Part shown: piece by piece, positions 18,332 through 26,980 of the stretch
Layout of the letters: every line of letters starts with the position of its first letter
Numbering within the stretch: the first letter of the stretch is position 1
Assembly: GCA_003755025.1 (NCBI GenBank)
Contig: RJVL01000002.1
Span: 186,001 to 250,000 of the forward strand
Reading direction: 5' to 3'
DNA length: 64,000 nucleotides
Origin: Diaphorobacter nitroreducens
Lineage (GTDB): Bacteria > Pseudomonadota > Gammaproteobacteria > Burkholderiales > Burkholderiaceae_C
Program-made: the position numbers and the translations under genes
Notes under the pieces: model-generated
The model's database searches: none
The model's input: the letters and a program-made list of their open reading frames with translations, nothing else
What the model was told of the DNA's origin: nothing

Positions 18332-18438
18332 GAGCGCCGTGCCGCACGCGCGTGCGGGTAAGGCCCGTGCACGCGCGGGGGCGTTGTGGCTACACTTGTC
18401 CCCCATCAAGGCACCAGACCCCACAGGAGACCGAACCC

Positions 18439-18600
18439 ATGGCCCATGACCACCCCATCGCCCCCAACGCCGCCGACGTCGAGGCCGCCACGGCCACCGA
18501 TGCCGCCGAGTCCGTGGTGCATCTGATTCCCGTCGTGATCCCTGCGGTGGGTGCGGCCATGATCTTCCTGCTGGCCTTCATTGCGGTCTACATGGCCTGA
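18439..18600 (+). CDS. 53-residue single-span membrane protein
   Basis: Starting at the ATG after CACAGGAGACC, the product is 53 residues: an acidic, alanine-rich N-terminus (NAADVEAATATDAAES), then one hydrophobic helix (about 28-51; VIPAVGAAMIFLLAFIAV). It has a good ribosome site and is followed 22 bp later by a strong terminator, so it looks like a real, independently transcribed gene. I recognise no family. It may be an inner-membrane accessory or regulatory peptide; nothing in the sequence says which. Confidence 0.75.
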   Translation: MAHDHPIAPNAADVEAATATDAAESVVHLIPVVIPAVGAAMIFLLAFIAVYMA

Positions 18601-18622
18601 ACGCACTGCCCGCTCGCCACCC

Positions 18623-18650
18623 AGCCCCGCCTCTGCGGGGCTTTGTTTTT
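18623..18650 (+). terminator. Rho-independent terminator
   Basis: AGCCCCGC (18623-18630) pairs with GCGGGGCT (18635-18642) around CTCT, followed by TTGTTTTT. It ends the 53-residue membrane protein gene. Confidence 0.9.
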
Positions 18651-18933
18651 GGTGATCGCGTTTGCACTGACACCATGGCGCGCATAACGTCATGTGTTTT
18701 TTGCATGATTTAACCCCCTATCCGACAGACAAATCGGGGGCGTCTTCATAAAATCGTCACCCCAGCCGACCTGTGCAGGGGTGCCACCGCGGTACCCCCG
18801 TTTCGCCAGCCGACTGAGTCCCAGCGGTTTTTTCAAAGGCAGCGCGCAGATCGGTTCAGCGCGGGCCTGTGCGTCGTGACCCGGTTCGCTTCCTTTGAAA
18901 AGACTGTTTTTCAACTTCAAAGAAGCCTTCCCG

Positions 18934-20805
18934 ATGAACGCACCCACCATGCCCGTCCTGGACATTCAGGCGCCCGCATACGTCAAGAACGCCAAGCTGA
19001 TCGCCTGGGTGGCCGAAATGGCCGCGCTGTGCAAGCCCGCCCGCATCCACTGGTGCGACGGTTCGCAGCAGGAGTACGAGCAGTTGTGTCAGCAACTGGT
19101 GGATGCCGGCACGTTCAAGAAGCTGAACCCCGCCAAGCGCCCGGGCAGCTACCTCGCGTGGTCCGACCCGTCGGACGTCGCGCGCGTGGAAGACCGCACC
19201 TACATCTGCTCGGAGAAAAAGGAAGACGCCGGCCCGACCAACAACTGGATGGCCCCGGCCGAGATGCGCGCCACGCTGCAGCCGCTGTTTGACGGTTGCA
19301 TGGTTGGCCGCACCATGTACGTGGTGCCCTTCTCCATGGGCCCTCTGGGCTCGCACATCGCCCACATTGGCATCGAACTGACCGACAGCGCCTACGTGGC
19401 CGTGAACCAGAAGCTGATGACCCGCATGGGCAAGGCCGTCTATGACGTGCTCGGCACCGACGGCGAGTTCGTGCCCTGCATGCACACCGTGGGCGCCCCG
19501 CTGGCCGCAGGTCAGAAGGACACCACGTCCTGGCCCTGCAACCCCCAGGTCAAGTACATCGTCCACTACCCCGAGACCCGCGAGATCTGGTCCTACGGCT
19601 CGGGCTACGGCGGCAACGCACTGCTGGGCAAGAAGTGCCTGGCGCTGCGCATTGCCTCGACCATGGGCCGCGACCAGGGCTGGCTGGCCGAGCACATGCT
19701 GATCCTGGGCGTGACCAACCCCGAGGGCAAGAAGTACCACGTGGCCGCCGCTTTCCCCAGCGCCTGCGGCAAGACCAACTTCTCCATGCTGGTGCCGCCG
19801 GAAGCCGGTTTCGCCGGCTGGAAGGTCACGACCATCGGTGACGACATTGCCTGGATCAAGCCCCATGCCGACGGCAAGATGTACGCCATCAACCCCGAAG
19901 CCGGTTACTTCGGCGTGGCCCCCGGCACCAACATGCACACCAACCCGAACTGCATGCGTTCGCTGGACAAGGACGTGATCTTCACCAACGTCGCCCTCAC
20001 CGACGATGGCGATGTGTGGTGGGAAGGCATGGAGAAGGACACCGGCAAGCTCCCGGACCACCTCATCGACTGGCAGGGCAAGGACTGGACACCGCAGATC
20101 GCCAAGGAAACCGGCGCCAAGGCCGCGCACCCCAATTCGCGCTTCACGGTGGCCGCCACCAACAACCCGGCCCTGGACCCCGAGTGGGACAACCCCGCCG
20201 GCGTGGCCATCGACGCCTTCATCTTCGGCGGCCGCCGCTCCACCACCGTGCCGCTGGTGACCGAGGCCCGCAGCTGGATGGAAGGCGTTTACATGGCCGC
20301 GACCATGGGCTCCGAGACCACCGCCGCCGCCTTTGGTGCGCAGGGCGTCGTGCGCCGCGACCCGTTCGCCATGCTGCCGTTCTGCGGCTACAACATGAGC
20401 GACTACTTCCAGCACTGGCTCGACATGGAACACAAGCTGGAGGAGTCTGGCCACCAGCTGCCCAAGATCTTCTGCGTCAACTGGTTCCGCAAGGGCGAGG
20501 ACGGCAAGTTCGTCTGGCCCGGCTATGGCGACAACATGCGCGTGCTCAAGTGGATGCTGGACCGCATCGAGGGCACGGCGCAAGGCGAGCCGACCATGTT
20601 CGGCATTGCTCCGCAGTACGCCGAGATCAACTGGACCGGCCTGGACTTCAGCACCGAGCAGTTCAAGACGGTGACCAGCATCGACAAGGCTGCCTGGGCC
20701 GAAGAACTGAAGCTGCACACCGAGCATTTCGACAAGCTGGCCTACCACCTGCCTCAGGAACTGCTGGCCACCAAGGCCGCGCTGGAGAAGCGTCTGGCGG
20801 CCTGA
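18934..20805 (+). CDS. pckG: GTP-dependent phosphoenolpyruvate carboxykinase
   Basis: A 623-residue gluconeogenic enzyme that converts oxaloacetate and GTP to PEP, CO2 and GDP. Motifs include the P-loop [13 protein letters not shown] (about 273-285), [14 protein letters not shown] (about 429-442) and the NTP-binding [10 protein letters not shown]. Length fits GTP-type PEPCK (about 600-620) rather than the ATP type (about 540). The frame is open from a TTG at 18895, but the ATG at 18934 ([20 protein letters not shown]) fits the family start. The 283-bp upstream gap after the previous terminator should hold its promoter. It is followed by a strong terminator at 20862. PEPCK allows growth on organic acids and acetyl-CoA-generating substrates. 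Confidence 0.95.
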   Translation: MNAPTMPVLDIQAPAYVKNAKLIAWVAEMAALCKPARIHWCDGSQQEYEQLCQQLVDAGTFKKLNPAKRPGSYLAWSDPSDVARVEDRTYICSEKKEDAGPTNNWMAPAEMRATLQPLFDGCMVGRTMYVVPFSMGPLGSHIAHIGIELTDSAYVAVNQKLMTRMGKAVYDVLGTDGEFVPCMHTVGAPLAAGQKDTTSWPCNPQVKYIVHYPETREIWSYGSGYGGNALLGKKCLALRIASTMGRDQGWLAEHMLILGVTNPEGKKYHVAAAFPSACGKTNFSMLVPPEAGFAGWKVTTIGDDIAWIKPHADGKMYAINPEAGYFGVAPGTNMHTNPNCMRSLDKDVIFTNVALTDDGDVWWEGMEKDTGKLPDHLIDWQGKDWTPQIAKETGAKAAHPNSRFTVAATNNPALDPEWDNPAGVAIDAFIFGGRRSTTVPLVTEARSWMEGVYMAATMGSETTAAAFGAQGVVRRDPFAMLPFCGYNMSDYFQHWLDMEHKLEESGHQLPKIFCVNWFRKGEDGKFVWPGYGDNMRVLKWMLDRIEGTAQGEPTMFGIAPQYAEINWTGLDFSTEQFKTVTSIDKAAWAEELKLHTEHFDKLAYHLPQELLATKAALEKRLAA

Positions 20806-20861
20806 CCGCCCTGCCGTGGCTCGGCTCGGCTCGGCATGAATTCAGCCGGGCCTACACACAC

Positions 20862-20896
20862 AACCCCGCGACCACGTCTGTGGCGCGGGGTTTCTT
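20862..20896 (+). terminator. Terminator after pckG
   Basis: AACCCCGCGACCAC pairs with GTGGCGCGGGGTT with one bulge and a short loop, followed by TTTCTTC. Confidence 0.85.
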
Positions 20897-20933
20897 CATG
20901 AATGCGCCCCATAGGAAGCTGCCGCGCACATAG

Positions 20934-20958
20934 CAAAAAGGGCACCCGAAGGTGCCCT
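20934..20958 (-). terminator. Terminator of the minus-strand gene at 20993
   Basis: On the minus strand AGGGCACC, TTCG loop, GGTGCCCT and a run of T. The two convergent terminators lie back to back between pckG and the membrane protein. Confidence 0.9.
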
Positions 20959-20992
20959 GTTGTCGGTTGGCGCGGGGTCGCCGCGCGGCCGT

Positions 20993-21433
20993 TCAGCGGT
21001 AACGGCGCAGATCGTCCACCGCGATGCCGTTCATCGCACGGCTCAGGTCGGCCATGATGCGGGCGTCGCGCAGTGCGGCATTCCAGGTGCGCTCGTCCTC
21101 TGCCGCACGCCGGTGCGCGTCCGACCAAGCCTTGGCAGCGCCACGCAGGCCTAGCACCGCGCTGCGCGCAGGTGCCGCCAACAACGCCATTCCCGCGAAA
21201 GCGATCACCCACATCACCATCCAGCCGGCCAGCATGTGGCCATCGTTCCAGGTGTCAATGACCTGGTTGGCCACGACAAGCAGCGCGGCGACCAGCGCCG
21301 CCAGCAGCAGCGACGTTGCGCCGCGGGTGCCGTCAAAGCGGGCAGCGGTTTGCTTCAGATGGCTTGCGGCCTCTTCAATGCGTGCAATGCCGTGGTGCTG
21401 GACAGGAACGTCGATGTGTACAAACTTCGTCAT
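20993..21433 (-). CDS. Two-span membrane protein of unknown function
   Basis: A 146-residue protein: a polar N-terminus (about 1-40; HHGIARIEEAASHLKQTAAR), two transmembrane helices (about 40-58, LLLAALVAALLVVANQV, and 70-88, GWMVMWVIAFAGMALLA), then a charged, probably coiled C-terminal segment (AKAWSDAHRRAAEDERTWNA). It ends with MNGIAVDDLRRYR. I recognise no family; similar two-span proteins occur widely in Comamonadaceae. It has its own terminator. The 123 bp to the divergent LysR gene contain the palindrome AGGGTTTACCCT (21487-21498). Confidence 0.72.
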   Translation of the reverse strand: MTKFVHIDVPVQHHGIARIEEAASHLKQTAARFDGTRGATSLLLAALVAALLVVANQVIDTWNDGHMLAGWMVMWVIAFAGMALLAAPARSAVLGLRGAAKAWSDAHRRAAEDERTWNAALRDARIMADLSRAMNGIAVDDLRRYR

Positions 21434-21486
21434 GATGCGACTCGTACGCCACTGTTGGCGAAATTGCCGGGCGGTGCAGCAATACT

Positions 21487-21498
21487 AGGGTTTACCCT
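21487..21498. promoter_or_regulatory. AGGG-N4-CCCT palindrome in a divergent promoter
   Basis: AGGGTTTACCCT lies between the membrane protein (start 21433) and the LysR gene (start 21557). A similar AGGGTTATCCCT occurs at 50270-50281 upstream of the CoA-transferase. The binding factor is unknown. Confidence 0.35.
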
Positions 21499-21556
21499 GG
21501 TTTGTGTCTAATTTATATGTTGAATCACCCATATTCATCCGTGTGATGATTGCGGC

Positions 21557-22528
21557 ATGCAGCCATTGAACTTTCGCACGCTGGATCTCAATCTGCTGCG
21601 CGTCTTTGACGAGGTCATGGCCGAGCGCAACCTGACCCGCGCCGCCGAGAAACTGGCCATCACACAGCCCGCCGTGAGCAACGCACTGCGCCGGTTGCGC
21701 GAGGTGCTGGGCGACGAGCTGGTCACGCGGCGCGGCCACGGCGTGGAGCCCACGCCGCGGGCACTGGCCCTGTGGCCCGCCGTACGGCACGCATTGGCAC
21801 AGTTGCAGGAGACACTTTCCCCCGGGCGCTTTGACCCGGCGTCCGCTCAGACGACCTTCGTTCTGGCGATGGCCGACGCCACGGGTGCCACGCTGATCCC
21901 GCCACTCATCGAGATCGTGGAACGCGAGGCCCCCGGCGTCTCGCTGCGCGTGGTGCCGCTGACCACGCGCGACCCGCGCCGCCTGCTGGACGACGAGAGC
22001 GCCGACATGGCCGTGGGCTACTTCCCCGCCGTGCTGGCCGACCTCACGGCGCGGGCGCAGTCGGACAACGTGGTGGCGCACGAAAGCACCCGCCTCTACG
22101 ACGGCCAGTACGTGTGCGTGATGCGCGCGGACCACCCGCTGGCCGCCGTGCCGATGACGCTGGACCTGTACTGCGCCGCGCGCCACCTGCTGGTGAGCTT
22201 CTCGGGCAAGCCCTTCGGCTTCATCGACGGGGCATTGGCCGCGTTGGGACGTGAACGCCGCATCGTGCTTACCGTGAACCAGTTCTTCACCGCGGGACGG
22301 GTGGTGGCCACCACGGACCTGCTCACCGTGCTGCCGCGCCACTTCGTCGGCGTGGCCAGCGTGCGCGACGAACTGGTGTGGCGCCCGCTGCCCATGACGC
22401 TGCCGCCCGTGCACGTGGACGCACTGTGGCACCGCCGGCGCAACCACGACCCCGCCCACCGCTGGCTGCGCGAGGCGATTGCGCGCGCCGCGCGCAACAC
22501 GCCCGCCCCCATCCACCGCCAGGATTGA
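21557..22528 (+). CDS. LysR-family transcriptional regulator
   Basis: A 323-residue regulator with an N-terminal winged helix-turn-helix (about 6-65; LNLLRVFDEVMAERNLTRAA, AITQPAVSNALRRLREVLGD) and a periplasmic-binding-protein-like effector domain (about 95-300). The start FRTLDLNLLRVFDEVM and the effector domain resemble the NodD/NahR/LinR branch of LysR proteins, which often respond to aromatic compounds. The target cannot be deduced: the divergent gene is a small membrane protein and the downstream gene, 16 bp away, is a metallophosphoesterase. Autoregulation and control of the divergent gene are possible. Confidence 0.88.
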   Translation: MQPLNFRTLDLNLLRVFDEVMAERNLTRAAEKLAITQPAVSNALRRLREVLGDELVTRRGHGVEPTPRALALWPAVRHALAQLQETLSPGRFDPASAQTTFVLAMADATGATLIPPLIEIVEREAPGVSLRVVPLTTRDPRRLLDDESADMAVGYFPAVLADLTARAQSDNVVAHESTRLYDGQYVCVMRADHPLAAVPMTLDLYCAARHLLVSFSGKPFGFIDGALAALGRERRIVLTVNQFFTAGRVVATTDLLTVLPRHFVGVASVRDELVWRPLPMTLPPVHVDALWHRRRNHDPAHRWLREAIARAARNTPAPIHRQD

Positions 22529-22544
22529 CCCGTCCCACTCACCC

Positions 22545-23390
22545 ATGAAGCTGCAACTGCTGTCCGACCTGCACCTGGAAGCCCACCCGCATTTCACCCC
22601 CAGCCCCGCCGTTGGCGCGGATGTCCTGGTGTTGGCCGGCGACATCGGCTCTTACCAGGCCGGCTCGCTGCTGTCGGACGACGACTTCGGCCTGGCGCGC
22701 TTCTCCCCTCTGCCGCAGTACGCCGGATGGCCCACGCCAGTGGTCTTCGTCCCTGGCAACCATGAATACGACATGCAGGACTTCGACGCCGCGCATGCGC
22801 GCCTGCGCCGCATCTGCGACCGGCTGGGGCTGATCTGGCTGGAGCGTGAGAGCATGGTGCTGCAGGGGGTCCGCTTCGTTGGAACGACGCTGTGGAGCGA
22901 CTTCGACGCGCTGGCCGACCACGCGGCGATCACCGACCCGGGCCAGCGACTGCAGCGGCGCGAGAAGGCGTTCCGCGCGGCCAATTTCTATCTCTCCAAG
23001 ACTGGCAGCACCCGCCAGGGTGGGCCCTTCCTGGCCGCCGAGGTGCGCGAACAGGCCCTGGTTTGCCAGTCTTGGTTACGCAACGCGCTCGCACAGCCCT
23101 TTGCGGGCACGACGGTGGCCGTCACGCACTTCGCGCCCAGCCTGCTCAGCGCCGACCCGCGCTACGGCCTGGTGCCGGGCACGGCGGGGTTTTGCAATGC
23201 GCTGGACGACTGCCTGCCCCACGCCCAGCTGTGGCTGCACGGCCATCTGCATGCGCCCAGCGACTACCTGGTGCGCGGGGCCCGCGTGGACGGCACGCCC
23301 TGGAGCTGCCGCGTAGTGGCCAACCCGCTGGGCTATGCCCGCAAGGGGGAGCAGGCAACCTTTGAGCCGCACTGCGTGCTCACCGTATGA
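22545..23390 (+). CDS. Calcineurin-like metallophosphoesterase
   Basis: A 281-residue protein with the five metal-binding blocks of the superfamily: SDLHLE (residues 6-11), GDIG (about 31), GNHEY (about 71), TVAVTHFAPS (His about 193) and LHGHLHAP (about 228-235). It starts at the ATG at 22545 (MKLQLLSDLHLE), just after the LysR gene, so the two may be cotranscribed. There is no signal peptide; it is probably cytoplasmic. The substrate is unknown. Confidence 0.85.
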   Translation: MKLQLLSDLHLEAHPHFTPSPAVGADVLVLAGDIGSYQAGSLLSDDDFGLARFSPLPQYAGWPTPVVFVPGNHEYDMQDFDAAHARLRRICDRLGLIWLERESMVLQGVRFVGTTLWSDFDALADHAAITDPGQRLQRREKAFRAANFYLSKTGSTRQGGPFLAAEVREQALVCQSWLRNALAQPFAGTTVAVTHFAPSLLSADPRYGLVPGTAGFCNALDDCLPHAQLWLHGHLHAPSDYLVRGARVDGTPWSCRVVANPLGYARKGEQATFEPHCVLTV

Positions 23391-23502
23391 TGCGTGCGGG
23401 CCCTGCACCCGCCACCGCGTACCGCATCAAAAATATGACTGAAGTCAAGACAACAGGCGCCGGCGCGGATTAGTCTGAATTCTCGTTTCCGGAGCACTTC
23501 GA

Positions 23503-23925
23503 ATGAACATCCTGCTTGCTGTCGACGGCAGCACCTACACCAAGAAAATGCTGGCCTACCTGGCCGCTCACGACGAGATGCTGGGCAGCTCGCACACCTA
23601 CACGGCCATCACCGTGCAGCCCCAGTTGCCTCCCCGCGCGCGCGCCGCGCTCGGCAAGGAAGTCGTGGACAAGTACCACGCTGAGGAAGGCGAAAAGGTG
23701 CTGTCGCCCGTCGTGAAATTCATGGCGCGTCAGGGCGTGCAGCTCAAGACCATGACCAAGGTGGGCCCGGCGGGCGAGACCATCGCCAAGGTGGCCGAGT
23801 CCGGCAAGTACGACCTGGTCGTCATGGGCACGCACGGCCACGGCTCGCTGGGCAAGCTGGTGATGGGCTCGGTCAGCACGCAGGTGCTGGCCAACTGCCA
23901 GGTGCCGGTACTGCTGGTGCGCTGA
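23503..23925 (+). CDS. Universal stress protein, UspA family
   Basis: A 140-residue cytoplasmic UspA-fold protein. It begins MNILLAVDGSTYTKKML (ATP-binding aspartate at residue 8) and ends with GTHGHGSLGKLVMGSVS (about 110-126), the G-2x-G-9x-G(S/T) motif of ATP-binding Usps. It is preceded by TTTCCGGAGC and 112 bp of noncoding sequence. Its TGA stop is immediately followed by the stop of the convergent TetR gene (together TGATCA), so the two genes share no terminator space. A role in energy or redox stress is inferred from the family. Confidence 0.88.
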   Translation: MNILLAVDGSTYTKKMLAYLAAHDEMLGSSHTYTAITVQPQLPPRARAALGKEVVDKYHAEEGEKVLSPVVKFMARQGVQLKTMTKVGPAGETIAKVAESGKYDLVVMGTHGHGSLGKLVMGSVSTQVLANCQVPVLLVR

Positions 23926-24558
23926 TCAGGCCACCCGCATGGCGGGGCCGCTCGCCAGGCCGCTCAGGCAGGTGTCCGCGGCCCAGTCGATGATGCACTC
24001 GTCCGCATAGCCGCGGTCGCGCAGCATGCCGAGCATGGGATCGGCATTGCGCGCCAGCAGCGCACACAAGATCACATCGGGCGGCAACTCGCGCCGCAGC
24101 TGTCCCTGGGCCTGCGCCTCGACGATCCAGCCGAGGATGCAGGCATGCACCTCCTGCATCGATGCCTGGTAGGCGTCGCAGGCGCGCAGCGCCTGGGCCA
24201 GCGCGGAGTTGCGGCTGGGCAGCAGCGGCACCTCGTCGGCCAGTTGCAACTGCAGCGTCCAGCACAGCAGCGCGTGCAGGCGCTGCATGGCGCCCAGTTC
24301 GGCCGGCAGCGCCGCCAGAAAGCGCTGCAGGCGCTCCACCACATGCACCATGGCGGCCGAGCACAGGTCGTCCTTGCCGGCAAAGTGTTTGTACAGGCTG
24401 GCCTTGGCAATGCCCACGGCCGCGGCGACCTCGTCCACGGTCATGGTCTCGAAGCCTTTTTCGCCCAGCAGGCGGCTCGCGGCCTCCACGATGGCATCCT
24501 CGCGCGCCCGGAGCATCTGCTCCTTGAAGGACGGACGGGGCGGCTGCAACGTGTTCAT
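23926..24558 (-). CDS. TetR-family transcriptional regulator
   Basis: A 210-residue regulator. The N-terminal helix-turn-helix (about 15-62) reads REDAIVEAASRLLGEKGFE then VDEVAAAVGIAKASLYKHF, the canonical TetR pattern. The C-terminal ligand domain is rich in Ala, Leu and Cys and gives no clue to its effector. No partner gene is obvious: it converges on the universal stress protein gene, and upstream lies the 3' end of the argP-like gene. It could be autoregulated or act at a distance. Confidence 0.87.
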   Translation of the reverse strand: MNTLQPPRPSFKEQMLRAREDAIVEAASRLLGEKGFETMTVDEVAAAVGIAKASLYKHFAGKDDLCSAAMVHVVERLQRFLAALPAELGAMQRLHALLCWTLQLQLADEVPLLPSRNSALAQALRACDAYQASMQEVHACILGWIVEAQAQGQLRRELPPDVILCALLARNADPMLGMLRDRGYADECIIDWAADTCLSGLASGPAMRVA

Positions 24559-24628
24559 GCGGGCGATGTTAGCGAGCCTTCACCCCGCGCAGGCCGATAA
24601 CCCTAAAGACCCCCATCCGCGTGTGCCG

Positions 24629-25540
24629 TCAGGCCGACAGGTACTGCGCCGCCGCGCTGGTGAGCGCATCGGCCAGCGCATCCAGCACTTCCGACTCCAG
24701 GTTCCATGAGTGCCAGTACAGCTGGATGGGCAGCGTATGGCCCGGCGCCAGGTCCACCAGCCGGCCTTGCTGCAGCCAGGGACGCGCGAGCAGCTCGGGC
24801 ACCACGCTCACGCCCCAGCCCGCGGCCACGGCGCGCACCTGGCCCTCCGAACTAGGCACGAACACGCGGCTGAGCGACACGCGTTTCAGGCCAAAGGTGC
24901 GCGTGACGAACTCGGCCTGCATATCGTCCTTGCGGTTGAACGAGACGAAAGGCACGTCGCGGAAGTTGTGCGCCGTGAGCCCTTGCGGCAGTTGGCGGCG
25001 CGCCAGCTCTGGCGCGGCCACGGCGACGTACTGCATCGCGCCCAGGGGCACCATGCGGCAGCCGCGCAGCGCACTCTTCAACGTCGTCACGCAGCCCATC
25101 ACCTGGCCCGAGCGCAGCCACTCCTGCGTGAAGTCCTGGTCGTCGGCAATGATCTCCAGCGGCAACCGCTGGCGCACCAGATCGCCGAGCGCGTCCACCG
25201 CCCAGGTCGCGATGCTGTCGGCGTTGATGGCGATGGCGATGCGCTCTTCCTCGCGGCCGCCGCCGCGCCCGCTGGGCATGAGGTCCTGCAGATCGCGCTC
25301 CAGGTCGGCGCGCAGCAGGCGCAGCTGCTTGGTGTGCTTGAGCAACAACTGCCCGGCCGAAGTGGGCTTGAGCGGCCGGCTGCGCACGATGAGCACCGAG
25401 CCCACCTGCGCCTCCAGCGCACGCAGGCGCTGCGACACGGCGGACTGGGTGATGTTCAGGCGGCGCGCGGCGCGCTCGAAACCGCCCTCTTCGACGATGG
25501 CGGCCAGGCATTCCAGGGCGGCGGGGTCAAATGTGCTCAC
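24629..25540 (-). CDS. argP: ArgP (IciA)-type LysR regulator
   Basis: A 303-residue LysR regulator close in length and pattern to E. coli ArgP (297 residues): LECLAAIVEEGGFERAARRL, NITQSAVSQRLRALEAQVGS, and PFVSFNRKDDMQAEFV in the effector domain. ArgP senses lysine and arginine and activates the arginine/lysine exporter and lysine-related genes. Here it is divergent from a DadA-like D-amino acid dehydrogenase with 87 bp between, so amino-acid-dependent control of that gene is plausible. No LysE-type exporter is visible nearby. The family call is good; the target is inferred. Confidence 0.82.
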   Translation of the reverse strand: MSTFDPAALECLAAIVEEGGFERAARRLNITQSAVSQRLRALEAQVGSVLIVRSRPLKPTSAGQLLLKHTKQLRLLRADLERDLQDLMPSGRGGGREEERIAIAINADSIATWAVDALGDLVRQRLPLEIIADDQDFTQEWLRSGQVMGCVTTLKSALRGCRMVPLGAMQYVAVAAPELARRQLPQGLTAHNFRDVPFVSFNRKDDMQAEFVTRTFGLKRVSLSRVFVPSSEGQVRAVAAGWGVSVVPELLARPWLQQGRLVDLAPGHTLPIQLYWHSWNLESEVLDALADALTSAAAQYLSA

Positions 25541-25627
25541 GGTCGGTATCCATTAGTCATTCTGATGAATTCCGAAGAAGTTTAATCACGCTTTTGTTTT
25601 TCATTGGGCCGCAGCACACTGCGCGCC

Positions 25628-26968
25628 ATGAAAACCATCGTCCTGGGCGCCGGCATCATCGGCATTAGCACCGCCTGGCATCTGCGCGAGCGCGGGCATG
25701 AAGTCACTGTGGTCGACCGCCAGCCCGACGCGGCGCTGGAGACCAGTTTTGCCAACGCGGCGCAGATCTCGGTGAGCTACTGCGAGCCCTGGGCCAACCG
25801 CGAGGCGCCATGGAAGGCCCTCAAGTGGATGTTCGACAAGGAAGCGCCGCTGCTGTTTCGCCCCCAGCTCGACTGGGAGCAATGGCGCTGGTGCCTGAAG
25901 TTCCTGGCGCAGTGCAACGACACGGCCTTCGCACGCAACGTGCAGCAGATCGTGGCGCTGGGCGCGTACAGCCATGCCGCACTCAAGGAGCTGGTGCGCG
26001 TCACGGGCATCGAGTACCACCGGCTGGAACGCGGCATCGCGCACTTCTACACCGACCAGAAGTCCTTTGACGACGCGGCCCACGCCGTGGAACTGATGCG
26101 CCGCTTCGGCGTGCAGCGGCGCGTGGTCAGCCGCGACGAGCTACTCGCCATCGAGCCGGCCTTCCGCGCCTACGGCGACCGCATCACCGGCGGCACCTAC
26201 ACCAGCACCGACGAGAGCGGCGACGCGCGCGTATTCACCCAGGCGCTGGCCCGCCGCTGCGCCGAGCGCGGCGTGCAGTTCCTCTACGGTCACGACGTGC
26301 TGCGCCTGAACCGCTCCGGCAACGCTATTGAATCAATAGCTATTCGCGCTCGCCAGGAAAGCGCTACAGGCCAAAAAGACCAAATACTGAAAGCCGATGC
26401 CGTGGTCGTTGCATGCGGCAGCTACAGCGCACCGCTGCTGCGGGGCGTGGGCGTGCACCTGCCCATCTACCCCGGCAAGGGCTACAGCGCCACGTTCCCG
26501 CTGCTCAAACCCGAGGGCGCGCCCATGGTCTCCACCATCGACGATGGCAAGAAGATCGCCATGAGCCGCCTGGGCAACGTGCTGCGCGTGGCCGGCACCA
26601 TCGAGCTGGGCGGCTACGACCTGTCGCTGGACAGCCCTGTGGCGCGCGCGCGCTGCCACATGCTGTCGCGCCGCATTGAGACCATCCTGCCCGGCGTGTG
26701 CGACACGCGCACGCCCGAGGAAGGCGGCGATCCACAGTACTGGACCGGCCTGCGCCCCGCCACGCCCACCAACATCCCGTTCATCGGTCGTACACCGCTG
26801 CACGGCCTGTGGGTGAACGCCGGCCACGGCACGCTGGGCTGGACGCATGGCGCTGGCTCGGGCAAGGCCATGGCCGAGTTGCTGAGCGGCGAGCGGCCAG
26901 CCATGGACTTCGCCTTTCTGGGCGGCGACACGCCGGCTACCGCCTACGGGGCGCCGCGCCTGGCCTGA
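25628..26968 (+). CDS. dadA: DadA-like D-amino acid dehydrogenase carrying an embedded repeat
   Basis: A 446-residue FAD-dependent oxidoreductase (DAO family) with the Rossmann dinucleotide motif VLGAGIIGISTAWHLRERGH (residues 5-24) and C-terminal NAGHGTLGWTHGAGSG (about 400-415), typical of DadA. It should oxidatively deaminate D-amino acids at the inner membrane and pass electrons to quinone. Residues about 232-253 (AIESIAIRARQESATGQKDQ) are encoded by a copy of the dispersed AGCGCTT repeat read in frame, just before AVVVACGSYSAPLLRGVG. Normal DadA is about 430 residues, so the repeat may account for the extra length. The gene is divergent from argP and convergent with an ABC substrate-binding protein. 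Confidence 0.88.
   Translation: MKTIVLGAGIIGISTAWHLRERGHEVTVVDRQPDAALETSFANAAQISVSYCEPWANREAPWKALKWMFDKEAPLLFRPQLDWEQWRWCLKFLAQCNDTAFARNVQQIVALGAYSHAALKELVRVTGIEYHRLERGIAHFYTDQKSFDDAAHAVELMRRFGVQRRVVSRDELLAIEPAFRAYGDRITGGTYTSTDESGDARVFTQALARRCAERGVQFLYGHDVLRLNRSGNAIESIAIRARQESATGQKDQILKADAVVVACGSYSAPLLRGVGVHLPIYPGKGYSATFPLLKPEGAPMVSTIDDGKKIAMSRLGNVLRVAGTIELGGYDLSLDSPVARARCHMLSRRIETILPGVCDTRTPEEGGDPQYWTGLRPATPTNIPFIGRTPLHGLWVNAGHGTLGWTHGAGSGKAMAELLSGERPAMDFAFLGGDTPATAYGAPRLA
26323..26386 (+). repeat. Dispersed AGCGCTT repeat, copy 7, inside dadA
   Basis: TTGAATCAATAGCTATTCGC, then GAAAGCGCTACAGGCC. It lies wholly within the dadA reading frame, in the same direction, without causing a stop or frameshift. 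Confidence 0.85.
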
Positions 26969-26980
26969 GCGGCTCGCACC

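Noticed and set aside
23920-23930. TGATCA at the meeting stops of the universal stress protein and TetR genes
   Set aside because: The palindrome arises simply because two TGA stops abut tail to tail; no stem or T-run suggests a terminator or binding site.
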